A stretch of 64,000 nt of DNA from Aquimarina sp. TRL1 (GTDB taxonomy: Bacteria > Bacteroidota > Bacteroidia > Flavobacteriales > Flavobacteriaceae). Location: assembly GCF_013365535.1 (NCBI RefSeq), contig NZ_CP053590.1:2594501-2658500 (forward strand). Reading direction: 5' to 3'. Position numbers and translations under genes: made by a program. Of this stretch, positions 54,320-64,000 are shown in pieces (position 1 is the first letter of the stretch; each line of letters starts with the position of its first letter). The notes under the pieces were generated by a model. It searched no databases and was not told where the DNA came from. It saw only the letters and a list, made by a program, of their open reading frames with translations.

Positions 54320-57300
54320 GCCTGTGGTGTTTTAAGATCGTCTAAAGTACTAATTACAAACTTTTTTTCCATGCTGTAATCAAACCCATAATGATTTCCT
54401 GCAATTTTAAATAAAGCTCCCAACCAACGCGGTTGATTTTTTTCTAAAGTATACGGAAAATAGTGCTCTAATGCCTGATCCATTGTTAATCTGGAAATAA
54501 AGAGCATATCAGATTGAGAAGTACTGCTTTTTTGTATCGTTTTAGGTATTTCAAATCTGATTTGGACAGAAGGTCTAATGGCTTCATTTAAAACAATGGT
54601 CGGTTTATTTTGATTTGATAATTCCTTTGGATTCCCTTGCCAAATTCCATTTTCGAAATAATATATTTTGTAATCTAATTGTTCTGGTTTATTAAAAAAC
54701 TTTAAAAAAGTCATCTGTACTGTTATTTTTTCTGCATGAATGACCAGAGATGGACGACGTTTTTTATGTTGTAAGCTTTTTTTGTAGGATGCTATTTTTA
54801 CCAATGCGTGATTACAAACGGTCATATCCAGTAGGGTAGCACTTGCTTTATATGGATCTGATAAGATTAGATAATCCGGAGATATTTTATCTACCAGTAG
54901 TTTTCTGTTTTGATAGAGTCTTTCTATATATTCCATAGGGGATTCTCCTTTTATGACAGGGAAGTCTTTATAATCACTGAAGAGATAATGTTTAAAATAA
55001 TACTCTAGATCTGTATCGGTAAGTATTTCTGAGACAATCAATAGTCCTACCCCTACAGCGGCAGCAATCCATCCTACTGGTCCAGTAAGCCCAAGAGCAG
55101 TTCCTGTTGCAGCGACGGAAGTTGCACCCAAAGTAGTAGCTGTAGATGTAATTGATACTCCTGCTGCTACAGTAAATGCCATTCCTGCACCAACTAATGC
55201 TAGTGATTTATCATCATCTCTAGCAGATCCAGCCTCTATTGCATCCCAAAAACACATAGCGGCTGTAAATACGGCTCCTACAGTTCCTGCAATTTTAGTT
55301 CCTGCTTCAAAAAACCTAGTTACTTCTTTTCCTGAATGTTCCATAAAAGCTTTTTGTAAGTTCATTCCTGCCTCAGTTAATTTGAAGGACGAAGCAATAA
55401 AACTGGTCACTTCTTTTCCTTTTTTTTCTTGTTTTGCTTTTACAAAAGCATTATAAAAATTATAGACTTCTAATATTGCAAATACCCCATTAAATGCACG
55501 TCCATTTACCATCTTGGCTAATCGTTCATGTCTGGCGTTTTTAAGGATGGTTTCTTCATCCATTTCTTTCATTGTTCGAAGGGCTAATACATGTTTACCC
55601 TTTTGACTTTGTCTGAGTTCTATACCTTCAGATTCTTTTAGAATTCGCCAAACATCAACCTTTTTACCTGTATATTTTCCTGATTTCACATACTTAGGGT
55701 CAATCTCAACACCTAATTCTTCTAAACGAAGGTGAATCTCACTCTTTCGTACCTCAAACATTTCTTTTCCATAGACTTTTAGATTTTTGTTGAGTTTTTT
55801 TACGGTAAATTCAACCATCTGATCTATCTCCTGAAAACTTTTACCTCCCTGTTCTCTAGTTGTAAAAGCTAAACTTGCCAAATGCTTTAATCGTTTGGTA
55901 TATACTCCAGCTATTTTCTGACTGGTTTTAAATTTATCTCCTGCAATGTTTTCAAGATTTAACCCTACCCCTAGCAGACCATATAGGGGATCTATTCCTT
56001 TAAAATCATCAGCATTACTATTTCCTGAATGCTCACTTTCATTATCACTATCAATAATACTCCATACCCATCTTACCCATTGATCTGAGTTGGTGTATTC
56101 TCTGGGAAGTAATAAATGTCGTTCATAGATCATTGGAGTAGTTCCTAGATGATCTAATAGTTCCATACAAGTATCCCTTCCTTCAACACATTTTTCTGTA
56201 CCACTGTGCAGGTAGTCATCAAGGGTAGGTTTAAAGTAATCACTTTGTAGTAGGGTCGCTAAGTCTTTTCTATAACTATTAACAACACTTCTGGTTTGTG
56301 CTCTTTGATTGATTCCTAATATGCCGTGGATTTTTTCTCGATTCACACCATGTCCTAATGCAATTTGATAATTCTTGCTAGTAGAGATAGTTCCGGCTTT
56401 GGTAATCCGTCTGTTAATGGTAAAATCTCCTGGATGCACCTCAAAAAAATCTTTTCCCTGACCTCCTCCATCATATTTCTGAATTGTTTCAGCATCATTA
56501 TATATCATCTGATAGGTAGTTAGTGCCAAAGAGTAAATATGCCCATAGTAGGCTTTCTTGGGGGTAGGAGTTTCTATATCACCTTTTGATATTCGATCAT
56601 AGGCTTTTTGTTGTGTTTCTCCACTTTGTATGGCAGCTATTAATGCTTGATGATGTAATACCTTATCAGAAAGAGCTTCATTCATATCTTTGGCACAGCC
56701 TAATGGATCATCAAGGATGATGAACATATCTTCAAGGGTTTCGTTATTTCCTCTTACTTCTTCTGCTCTTTCTGTAGCATATATCTGTTGTAATGTTTTA
56801 TGATATGAGCCGCTATATGCAGATTCTTTATCAAATACAGCATCTGCTTTGTAGTAGGGTAAAATATGTGGGTCTTCTGTTTGTTCTTCTCCTTTTGTAA
56901 AACCAGTACAGGCAATACGCTTCATTCGTTTTTTTCTATAATCTGTATCAGTGGTTACTTTTTGCAGGTATTGGAGTCCCCACTGTACAGGGGAGTAGCA
57001 AATAGACCAGTTACTGCCTTTTTTTACAGTAACATGTGAAACTGGTTTTTTAGATGCGGTTCTATATTCTTTGTAGTTTCCATTGGTGTCTTTATTCTTT
57101 TTGAAGGAAATAGTGTGTAAAAAACCTAGCGCATCAATTTCGTATTCTAAAAAGTTATTTTGTGGATCAGCTTCATCAATTAGATATAGATATCCCTCTC
57201 GCATAGCAGTTCTGGCAACATAAAAATTATCATTTTTAGGCAGTTCTTTTATTCCAAGAACAGTAACTTCTTCTAAGTTTACCGTAGGATAGTAGGTATT

Positions 57301-57612
57301 AAGCTGTTGGTCTTGTCTAAGGGGGATTTCTAATTCGGGAGTACCATTGGTCATACGAATCACACTCCCATGTGTGTATGGAGTAATAGTAGGACTTGCA
57401 GGAGCATCGACTTCTATATCACTATCAAAAGGAGTATTACGATCAAAGAGACCGTATCTTAGAAAATGTAAATGTATTCCCGCTTTATGTACTTCTATTA
57501 CCGGGCTAGGCTGACTAATGATATCACCTACCTGACATGTAAAAGTGTATGTATTTACAAGGGTGTTATATTCCTTGTCCTGATTTTCTTCTAAAGCATT
57601 ATTTTCTTTCAT
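54310..57612 (-). CDS. VasX-like type VI secretion effector (pore-forming toxin)
   Basis: 1100 residues, close to Vibrio VasX (about 1085). The N-terminal part has TAMREGYLYLIDEADPQNN near residue 130 and HGVNREKIHGILG near 425, in keeping with the VasX N-terminal region. Predicted hydrophobic segments at about 770-790 and a long Gly/Ala-rich stretch at about 800-865 (GLTGPVGWIAAAVGVGLLIV) look like a colicin-type membrane-insertion region. The C-terminal 230 residues are strand-rich. Expected to be delivered by a T6SS and to depolarise target membranes; no T6SS structural gene is in this window. Confidence 0.7.
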   Translation of the reverse strand: MKENNALEENQDKEYNTLVNTYTFTCQVGDIISQPSPVIEVHKAGIHLHFLRYGLFDRNTPFDSDIEVDAPASPTITPYTHGSVIRMTNGTPELEIPLRQDQQLNTYYPTVNLEEVTVLGIKELPKNDNFYVARTAMREGYLYLIDEADPQNNFLEYEIDALGFLHTISFKKNKDTNGNYKEYRTASKKPVSHVTVKKGSNWSICYSPVQWGLQYLQKVTTDTDYRKKRMKRIACTGFTKGEEQTEDPHILPYYKADAVFDKESAYSGSYHKTLQQIYATERAEEVRGNNETLEDMFIILDDPLGCAKDMNEALSDKVLHHQALIAAIQSGETQQKAYDRISKGDIETPTPKKAYYGHIYSLALTTYQMIYNDAETIQKYDGGGQGKDFFEVHPGDFTINRRITKAGTISTSKNYQIALGHGVNREKIHGILGINQRAQTRSVVNSYRKDLATLLQSDYFKPTLDDYLHSGTEKCVEGRDTCMELLDHLGTTPMIYERHLLLPREYTNSDQWVRWVWSIIDSDNESEHSGNSNADDFKGIDPLYGLLGVGLNLENIAGDKFKTSQKIAGVYTKRLKHLASLAFTTREQGGKSFQEIDQMVEFTVKKLNKNLKVYGKEMFEVRKSEIHLRLEELGVEIDPKYVKSGKYTGKKVDVWRILKESEGIELRQSQKGKHVLALRTMKEMDEETILKNARHERLAKMVNGRAFNGVFAILEVYNFYNAFVKAKQEKKGKEVTSFIASSFKLTEAGMNLQKAFMEHSGKEVTRFFEAGTKIAGTVGAVFTAAMCFWDAIEAGSARDDDKSLALVGAGMAFTVAAGVSITSTATTLGATSVAATGTALGLTGPVGWIAAAVGVGLLIVSEILTDTDLEYYFKHYLFSDYKDFPVIKGESPMEYIERLYQNRKLLVDKISPDYLILSDPYKASATLLDMTVCNHALVKIASYKKSLQHKKRRPSLVIHAEKITVQMTFLKFFNKPEQLDYKIYYFENGIWQGNPKELSNQNKPTIVLNEAIRPSVQIRFEIPKTIQKSSTSQSDMLFISRLTMDQALEHYFPYTLEKNQPRWLGALFKIAGNHYGFDYSMEKKFVISTLDDLKTPQAWQ

Positions 57613-57646
57613 ATTGAAGTAGGTTTTAAGTGTATTACTTCTTTTT

Positions 57647-58372
57647 TTAATTGTAGAGAGGGTTGTCTTTATTCGACAATCGATATTTAAATTGTTCCAG
57701 AGATTCTCTGGTAAAACGATAATACCCTTTATGGAGTTTGATAGCCCCTCTTATAGGTGGTATTTCTTTTACTATATTAAAATCAGTAGTATCAGACATT
57801 GGAGATAGTATAAGAGTAAGCATCCTATTTTTAGCAATCCCCCATGAGATATAACACCCCTCTTTTAAAAGTGTTATTGTATCACCTAACAGGTCTTTTG
57901 ATAGACTATATGCTATTTCATTTTTTAAAGCCGTCTTTTGTTGTTGTATCCATCTTTTTTTATGTGTTGTAAGAGATAAGGATATTGAATCTTGTTTTTT
58001 TGTTTTCTCTAATAATTCGATGATGTTTTGAGAATCCATATCTGTGAGTTTAGCCCATTCTTCTGCTAAAAAAGTTCCATTACTATCAATAGCCACCATT
58101 TTTAGATATACATTGGTATCTAATATTCCGGGAAGTAATAGAAATTCAGAAACGGAAGAGGTTTCTGTTAAAGAAAGTATTTGCTCTTTAGAAAGAGTAA
58201 ATACCGGATCTCGTTTTTGTAGTATTTCTATAGAAACTACCTGTTGCCAATTGGTATAATAAGGATCAATTCCTATGCTTTCTTTCTTTGAATCAGTTTG
58301 TTTTTGTTGTGTACAGCAGATAAAGAGTAATAGTATTATACCATACCACTGCATGTTAATATGTCGTAACAT
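57647..58372 (-). CDS. Putative lipoprotein, 241 residues
   Basis: N-terminal hydrophobic stretch WYGIILLLFICC with a possible lipid-bearing Cys, then a soluble, helical domain with QILSLTETSSVSEFLLLPG. Unrecognised. It is upstream of the VasX-like gene by 34 bases on the same strand and probably in one transcript with it. Confidence 0.55.
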   Translation of the reverse strand: MLRHINMQWYGIILLLFICCTQQKQTDSKKESIGIDPYYTNWQQVVSIEILQKRDPVFTLSKEQILSLTETSSVSEFLLLPGILDTNVYLKMVAIDSNGTFLAEEWAKLTDMDSQNIIELLEKTKKQDSISLSLTTHKKRWIQQQKTALKNEIAYSLSKDLLGDTITLLKEGCYISWGIAKNRMLTLILSPMSDTTDFNIVKEIPPIRGAIKLHKGYYRFTRESLEQFKYRLSNKDNPLYN

Positions 58373-58493
58373 TATTTGTTTTTTAGCATTACAATCCCTT
58401 TCCCTATTAATAAGAAATTAGGAATATAATAGTGATACATTGTATATGATATACTCTATCATATACGCTATTAGTGGGGTGTGGTGAACTTTG

Positions 58494-59216
58494 CTATCTA
58501 CCTGTTTGTAGAATTTTGATTAGAATAATAGGAAATACACTTATCAAAAAATTATAAAAAAAGTGAACTATTATTGAATACAAAACTCCATAATTAATCC
58601 GTATATAAGTGAAAAATAATGCAGATATAGATGTCATAATAAATATACTTACAACATGTCTTTCATTAGCTTGACCACTAAAAAAAATATGCCATAAAGT
58701 AAATAGAATAACCTGCATCCATAAAATTAAATTGAAATAATTATTAAATCCCTTTTTAATTTGTCTTTGATACCCAAATAGAGTTTTAAATAAAATAAAA
58801 TACATCACGATTGTAGTTATAGAAAACATTATGATATATCGAAGCATTGGAAATATAGAATCTGGAGATAAATAATGAACTTTAATTTTAAGAATTAGAA
58901 ATAAAATATTAGTCCCTAATAACGCTAAAGAAAATATTACTAGTTTGTAATTAAATTTAGTTAATAACCCCCTATATTTAAACTCTTCCATAATAGCTGT
59001 AAAAACTAAAAAAAATGTAGTACTAAAAACATTTAAATCTTTATCAGTTCTAGTAACTATTTCTTCTACTTCAAAAGGAAATATTTTTTTTAAAATAATT
59101 GAAATACAAAATAAAAACACTATAAATGCTATAAAGAGGGAGGGTATAAATACCCTCGCCTTTCTATTATCAATATTATATCTATTAAAATGATCTTTAA
59201 AAAAACTAGTTATCAT
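58494..59216 (-). CDS. CPBP-family intramembrane protease (CAAX-protease/Abi type)
   Basis: 240 residues, about seven hydrophobic segments. The three CPBP motifs are visible: EEFKYRG (EExxxR, about residue 72), a Phe-x-x-x-His in TLWHIFF near residue 172, and HFFYN (HxxxN) near residue 219. Family members include bacteriocin self-immunity proteins. Its start overlaps by 11 bases the end of a toxin-tip-like fragment, which suggests it was that toxin's immunity gene. Confidence 0.75.
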   Translation of the reverse strand: MITSFFKDHFNRYNIDNRKARVFIPSLFIAFIVFLFCISIILKKIFPFEVEEIVTRTDKDLNVFSTTFFLVFTAIMEEFKYRGLLTKFNYKLVIFSLALLGTNILFLILKIKVHYLSPDSIFPMLRYIIMFSITTIVMYFILFKTLFGYQRQIKKGFNNYFNLILWMQVILFTLWHIFFSGQANERHVVSIFIMTSISALFFTYIRINYGVLYSIIVHFFYNFLISVFPIILIKILQTGR

Positions 59217-59400
59217 TATAGTCTAAAATATATGGTAGTTTTTGATGAGTCCTTCTAGCATTTACTGGTTTTAATCCTAGAAATTCTTTTGCTCTTTTAT
59301 TAATTTTATTTGAAAGAGTTTGGTCTTGTTCATCAGGAATGACGACTACTCTCAAAATGAGTTCTAATGAACTGTAAAAAAGTGTCTTACTTTTATTAAA
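59206..59400 (-). pseudogene. Degenerate fragment, possible displaced RHS toxin tip
   Basis: An open stretch of 64 codons without a plausible start, bounded upstream by a TGA at 59401-59403 and ending in TAG at 59206. The product reads VVVIPDEQDQTLSNKINK then RAKEFLGLKPVNARRTHQ. No intact gene fills the 59217-59619 gap. Tight overlap with the CPBP gene mimics a toxin-immunity pair. An unrelated transposase remnant is an alternative. Confidence 0.35.
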
Positions 59401-59619
59401 TCATTTTTTAATAGTTTATGTTTATTAGGATATAAAATATGACTTGCAAGAGCCTAAAAAGAAAAGGTTTCATTTTGATTGATAATCATTTCCCTAAAGG
59501 GGAGATATAATCCAACTTTTTTAGTATCCTATATTGTAAACTAAATAGTGTTTTTTTTAATTTAACTAATAGTTTTTTGCTTGGATTTTTCATATCATAT
59601 TTCACTATCTTTTTTAAAA

Positions 59620-60054
59620 TTATTTAACTATCTCCATTAAATTAGATATGAAATTGTTTTTCCTCTCTTCATCATTTATAATTTTTTCTATAAAATACTC
59701 CCATTTGGAATCCTCGTCATCAATATAATCAAAAGGTGTTGGGTATAAATTTTCTTCAAAGTCAGTATATGAATAACTAACAATTTTATTCTTTTTATCA
59801 AAAAGAATAAGTGTTTTAATGTTTTTAGAAGAATCTGTTTTTTTTAGAACAATATTATGATCTTTAGTTATATGGTATTTATCAGAACCATATAAGAAAT
59901 AAAGCTTGTTCTTTTGCACCAATACACCTGTTAGTATACTGTCTATGATTTTATACCATCCATTTATTACATCTATATTTTCTAATTCTTTTTCAATTTG
60001 CATTTCGAAATCAAAATATTTTTTAGCGAAATCAAAGTTTTTTAACAATATCAT
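59620..60054 (-). CDS. Candidate immunity protein of the RHS toxin
   Basis: 144 residues, acidic, soluble, with NVIVLKKTDSSKNIKTLILF-like strands and DYIDDEDSKWEYFIEKI near the C-terminus. It begins three bases after the RHS stop, the standard place for the cognate immunity gene. Family not recognised. Confidence 0.6.
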   Translation of the reverse strand: MILLKNFDFAKKYFDFEMQIEKELENIDVINGWYKIIDSILTGVLVQKNKLYFLYGSDKYHITKDHNIVLKKTDSSKNIKTLILFDKKNKIVSYSYTDFEENLYPTPFDYIDDEDSKWEYFIEKIINDEERKNNFISNLMEIVK

Positions 60055-60057
60055 TTT

Positions 60058-63000
60058 TTATTTTTTAAATTTTAAATCCTTTCCTCCTGGTCTTGTAGCA
60101 CTATTTATAATATCATCCCAAGATTTACCTTTTTGTCTTAAATAATCTATAGATGGTCCTAGTTTATCTCCATATTTCTCAATATTTCTTTTATATATTG
60201 TTTGCAAAAGTTCATCAGGAGTAAGTGATTTATACCTTACTCCTAATTCTCTTCTTAAACCATGTAAGTGCCTAGCTATTTCTTCAGAAGAATTACCTGC
60301 TGATTTCATTTTTTGAGCTAGAGAAGATAAGTTTTTAACTTCAGCTTCGTAAGCAGCTCTCAATGGAGGAATAGCTTTTATTGTGTTTGTTCTCAAAAAC
60401 ATTGCTCCAACAAATCTTAGTGAAGTTAGCATAAAAATAGGTGAATCAAAACCCATAGTATTTACATTCCCTTTTGCTAATGGAAATTCTCCTCCATAAT
60501 AATTATGAGCCTGGATAGCCCAACCTACCATAGCAGATAAAACATCATCAGTAAAATTATAATTATGGAGAGATTCTATCGATGCTCTTCCTTGACCTAT
60601 AGCTCTTATGGTAGTCCTAAATAATTCAAAATATTCTCCTTCGAAATACCATCCCTCTTTCGAACCATGTACCCCTCCTGAATGATAATATTGAATAGCA
60701 GAAGTTGCCATAGCACTATGCCCATATCCTACAACCCTTTTTGTTTTACGTGTTTGTCCTTCTTGTGGACAATCATTACAAAAACCTCCATTACCATTAG
60801 CACTCCATACACTTCTACCATTTTCAGGAGTTGCGTTCCAAGCTTCTGTTATAGAACTTACCGTAGTAGTCCCAGAAGGGTCTGCAAAATATACTGGATT
60901 ATTATCAAAAGAAGTATAAGTAGACATGTTAAAATGAGTTACTGGGTCTATAGAACTCCATCTACCTAAAGTAGCATCATAATTCCTAGCGCCAAAATCA
61001 TAGGTGTCCAAATCCATTTCTTCTGAGAACTCTTTTCCTCCAAATCCATAATTATGTTTACTTCCTATTGTTGGTGCTCCATATCCACGATTTTCTAAGC
61101 CGAAGGGATAGTAATGTTTTTCCTGTTTAATCTCAGAAGTTGAGATACTCCCATTGTTATTGGTATCTGCATAGGAGAGTCTGATGTTACCTAAATGGTC
61201 TTTATACTGGTATACATAAGTATACCCATTTGTATCAGGTTCTACATAGCCCTCAGGATGATTAAAGAACTCCAGATTACCATTTTTATAGATGTAGTTA
61301 CCTACATAATCGGTCATAGTGGTATTATTTCCTTCCTTTACTATTTTTCGTAGTTTTACCCCAGTGGCGTCATAAATATAGCTAATATTCCCCTTACCGG
61401 AAACATTTATTCTTTTGGGAAGGTCTAGGTGATTATACACAGTTCCGGAAATCCCTTTGTTGTTGTCAACTGTTTGATTTCCGTTAGCATCATATGCATA
61501 GTCATTCCCTGTATTACTACCATCTGTAAATCCAAAGGTTTTATTTCCGCTATCCGTTACCTTTAGTAATTTGTTTCCTGCATTATAGGAATACACTAAT
61601 TTATCCATTGCCCCGAAGGTAGTAGCAGCTGCGTTGGTATGCCCGTTTCTGTTAAGGGTTTGGATATTCCCATTTTTATCATAGGTAACCCCTAATAGGT
61701 TATAACTTCCTATATTGGCATATCCGGCAGTGATCCGATTTAAATCATCATACTGATAGGAATAAGAACGTTTGGTATTGTCACTGGCAGTTTTCCAGAG
61801 TGTCTCACTAATATTTCCATTGTATAGCTTATCAGCTCTGGAAGCATTTTCGGTCACCCTGTTATAATTAATCCCAAAGGCAAACAGATCTGATCCCAGA
61901 TTGTTAACATCATTAATCCCGGTAAGCCACCCCCGTACATTATAGCTGTAATCTACTGTTTGCAGGTTATTCCCTACTTTTTTAGTTTTTAATTGCCCTA
62001 ATGCATCATAGGTATTACTGACAATGGTCTGAGGTGAATCTCCATTAATAGACTGCTGATGGGTAAGCATTCTCCCCATATGATCATAACTAAAGGTATC
62101 TATGGTAATAACAGGCGCATTTCCTTCCTTTTGGTGCAGTGTTTTAGATTTTTCTACCCTTCCGGTAAAACTCAACAGGGATTCTGTCATCTCATTTGTT
62201 TTTAGAAAGGTATTTCTGGAAGCTGTGGTAATAACTCTTGCTTTTTGGTCATAGCCAATAGCAGTTTCAATCCAGTGGCTGGTATCTAATATTCTGGTTT
62301 GTGAAAAGGTAGGCAGTCCTTTTACATTCCTACTTAATGTTACTCCAAAGGAGTTTTGTGCAGGCATGGTATTCCCATGTAATAGCTGAGGCGCTTTATA
62401 ATCATCGTAATACTGTATTGTATGTAACTCACTTATAGAAGTCGGATATGCCTGATTGGTATAATATACCGAGGTGGCATGTAATGTTACCGGAGTATCT
62501 ACTCTGGACTCAAAAATATCTCCTGTAAAGTTATTTACTCTGTTTTGTAATACTTTTCGGGAAGCTCCATTGTTTGTTATCCCTGTATAGATTATTCTTC
62601 CAAAAGCATCGTATTTGGTAAATCTCCACTGATTATACGCTTTTTCTGAGTTTTCTTTTCGCAGACTAGCATCCTGAGTAAGTATGGGTTGATCTAATTT
62701 ATTATAGATAATATACTCCCAATCTTTTCCGGGAACTTTCTTTTCGATAACTCTATTTCGATCGTCATATCGATATTGATAACACAGTTCTGCTAGTTCT
62801 GTAGCAGACACCCCGTCATTAACAACTACCTTGGGAGGTAGTACAAAACTTAAATTCCCAAATCTATCATATACATAATGAGTATCGTGCGCTTCTGCTG
62901 CATTATAGGTTCTTTTTAGAACTATCTGTCCCTGCTTGTTTTTATATTCTCTGGTGGTATGATTATCTTCATCAGCTCTCGTCCAGTTTTCATCTTTGAT

Positions 63001-64000
63001 AATGGTAACCAGCAATTGATTGGGAGCATAGTTTCCATTTTTACGAAGTACTGGTTTTTCAGTATCCCCAGCTGTAAATGTAACCTCAAACAAGGGAATA
63101 TCTGCCTGATTTGTTGTCCAGTCAGTTTTGATGGTATGATCAGCTGCCATGGCACTGATCTCACTGTTAGCTTTCCAGGCTGTTCCCGGAGCTGCTTGTT
63201 TGATCACCCGGTTTATAGGAGAGGCTTCAAAAACACTTTCTGAATAAGCATTAACACTAGTGCCTGTAAAATCCTGCGGGTAATTATTTTTATAATAAGC
63301 ATCAATATCTGTAGCTACATTCACTGTTTTATAACTTCCCGCTACTGTTTCAGAAACAAAGGGTAGATACTGTTTGCCTTGTCTTCCATAGCTGTCATAG
63401 GTGATATGTGTTACAATATCCTTATGACTGGGGGCTGCTTTAATAGCTGTCTGTTGTTTAGGTCTTCCTAAATCATCAAAATAAGTAATGCTTTCAATTA
63501 CATCTTTGTTATAGCGTATGTCCTGTGATCGCTTTAAAGGAGTCTGATAGGTTTTAGTATAGATGTAGTTTTCGTTATCTGATACTTGTGTTTTATATGG
63601 CAGATGCACACATCCGCTATTGGTTCCAAAGGTCTGCGGACATTTATCATCCTTATTAGCTACATATCCTTCAGGTTTTTGACATGCATTTTTAACATGC
63701 TGTGGATCTCCAAACCCATCATTATCCGTATCGGCATACCAGGCAGTAGGACGTTGTATCGTATAAGAAATACTACGAGCAGTACTCCAACATCCAGTCT
63801 GGTTATTTCTAGCTCTTAGGTAATAAGTAGTTCCCGTGGTATGGGTACTGGTTGTTTGATAGGTATCGGTGCTGGTTCCCGAAGATGTGCTCTGCCAATA
63901 CCAGGTAACCCCGGAAGGAGGATTGCTTCTGGTTAACACTGTTTTATTACACTGCCTGTCAATAGCTGGTAAAGCAGGTACAGCAGGCGGGGTACTATGA
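60058..64000 (-). CDS. RHS-repeat polymorphic toxin (N-terminus outside window)
   Basis: At least 1314 residues; the frame is open to the right edge. The visible N-terminal part is an Ig-like repeat (PPSGVTWYWQS, then YLRARN and GCWSTARS), followed by a thrombospondin-3-like Asp-rich stretch and many YD/RHS repeats (for example YDDLGRPKQQ, YDQKARVI). The RHS-core end motif is near NPVYFADPSG (about 60890). The C-terminal tip of about 270 residues has CNDCPQEGQTRKTKR and then a helical domain with HLHGLRRELGVRYKSLTPDEL and GKSWDDII; its toxin activity is not recognised. Flavobacterial RHS proteins of this type are surface or secreted; the tip probably acts on competing cells. Confidence 0.85.
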   Translation of the reverse strand, partial: HSTPPAVPALPAIDRQCNKTVLTRSNPPSGVTWYWQSTSSGTSTDTYQTTSTHTTGTTYYLRARNNQTGCWSTARSISYTIQRPTAWYADTDNDGFGDPQHVKNACQKPEGYVANKDDKCPQTFGTNSGCVHLPYKTQVSDNENYIYTKTYQTPLKRSQDIRYNKDVIESITYFDDLGRPKQQTAIKAAPSHKDIVTHITYDSYGRQGKQYLPFVSETVAGSYKTVNVATDIDAYYKNNYPQDFTGTSVNAYSESVFEASPINRVIKQAAPGTAWKANSEISAMAADHTIKTDWTTNQADIPLFEVTFTAGDTEKPVLRKNGNYAPNQLLVTIIKDENWTRADEDNHTTREYKNKQGQIVLKRTYNAAEAHDTHYVYDRFGNLSFVLPPKVVVNDGVSATELAELCYQYRYDDRNRVIEKKVPGKDWEYIIYNKLDQPILTQDASLRKENSEKAYNQWRFTKYDAFGRIIYTGITNNGASRKVLQNRVNNFTGDIFESRVDTPVTLHATSVYYTNQAYPTSISELHTIQYYDDYKAPQLLHGNTMPAQNSFGVTLSRNVKGLPTFSQTRILDTSHWIETAIGYDQKARVITTASRNTFLKTNEMTESLLSFTGRVEKSKTLHQKEGNAPVITIDTFSYDHMGRMLTHQQSINGDSPQTIVSNTYDALGQLKTKKVGNNLQTVDYSYNVRGWLTGINDVNNLGSDLFAFGINYNRVTENASRADKLYNGNISETLWKTASDNTKRSYSYQYDDLNRITAGYANIGSYNLLGVTYDKNGNIQTLNRNGHTNAAATTFGAMDKLVYSYNAGNKLLKVTDSGNKTFGFTDGSNTGNDYAYDANGNQTVDNNKGISGTVYNHLDLPKRINVSGKGNISYIYDATGVKLRKIVKEGNNTTMTDYVGNYIYKNGNLEFFNHPEGYVEPDTNGYTYVYQYKDHLGNIRLSYADTNNNGSISTSEIKQEKHYYPFGLENRGYGAPTIGSKHNYGFGGKEFSEEMDLDTYDFGARNYDATLGRWSSIDPVTHFNMSTYTSFDNNPVYFADPSGTTTVSSITEAWNATPENGRSVWSANGNGGFCNDCPQEGQTRKTKRVVGYGHSAMATSAIQYYHSGGVHGSKEGWYFEGEYFELFRTTIRAIGQGRASIESLHNYNFTDDVLSAMVGWAIQAHNYYGGEFPLAKGNVNTMGFDSPIFMLTSLRFVGAMFLRTNTIKAIPPLRAAYEAEVKNLSSLAQKMKSAGNSSEEIARHLHGLRRELGVRYKSLTPDELLQTIYKRNIEKYGDKLGPSIDYLRQKGKSWDDIINSATRPGGKDLKFKK

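Noticed and set aside
1..64000. CRISPR arrays or rRNA genes
   Set aside because: No regular spacer-repeat pattern and no rRNA-like sequence seen.

Overview
The window looks like chromosome from a member of the Flavobacteriia (Bacteroidota). The DNA is AT-rich, the division-cell wall genes run in the order mraY-murD-ftsW-murG-murC-ftsQ-ftsA-ftsZ with short gaps or ATGA overlaps, MraY and FtsZ carry the long insert or tail seen in this phylum, promoter-like TAnnTTTG elements occur, and RHS and VasX-like toxins of flavobacterial type are present. Genus cannot be decided from this window; a marine Flavobacteriaceae is a reasonable guess.

Layout. 1-10.8 kb: the dcw cluster (mraY cut at the left edge), a terminator, and a YqeY-like gene. 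10.85-10.92 kb: a tRNA-Arg(UCG). Immediately next to it begins a foreign element of about 40 kb. It opens with a leftward lysogeny-type module (large serine recombinase, MerR-like protein, cI-like repressor) and a divergent small Cro-like gene. An early region follows: a replication-initiator-like protein, small unknowns, a membrane protein with a C2H2 finger, and an iteron-like repeat block at 19.45-19.70 kb. A long rightward operon (19.7-34.6 kb) then encodes a DarB-like methyltransferase and Strawberry-notch helicase on separate genes, a MoxR-like AAA+ ATPase with a partner gene, many small unknowns, a DnaA-domain-IV-like protein and a HerA/FtsK-type ATPase resembling the packaging ATPases of tailless viruses. 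34.6-38.9 kb is a lower-GC cargo block (MliC-like lipoprotein, SH3 protein, membrane protein, an attC-like hairpin).

39.2-51.2 kb is the late-type region. It has a candidate major capsid protein with its own terminator, a run of small single-pass membrane proteins with very basic soluble parts, a metallopeptidase-like protein, a YVTN beta-propeller, three peptidoglycan hydrolases, two peptidoglycan-binding membrane proteins and a holin/spanin-like cluster. I see no terminase large subunit, portal, tape measure, tail or baseplate gene, and no relaxase or conjugation gene. The best reading is an integrated, tailless, membrane-containing icosahedral virus (or a plasmid-like relative) of a type I cannot assign to a described family. 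This is inference from gene content, not from homology searches.

51.3-64 kb, all on the minus strand, is an interbacterial-competition region. It has a VasX-like T6SS effector followed by a DUF6708-like membrane protein and small unknowns, a lipoprotein, a CPBP-family membrane protease that overlaps the end of a degenerate toxin-tip-like fragment, a small candidate immunity gene, and a large RHS polymorphic toxin cut by the right edge. The right end of the integrated element was not located with confidence; the strand switch near 51.2 kb is the most likely boundary.
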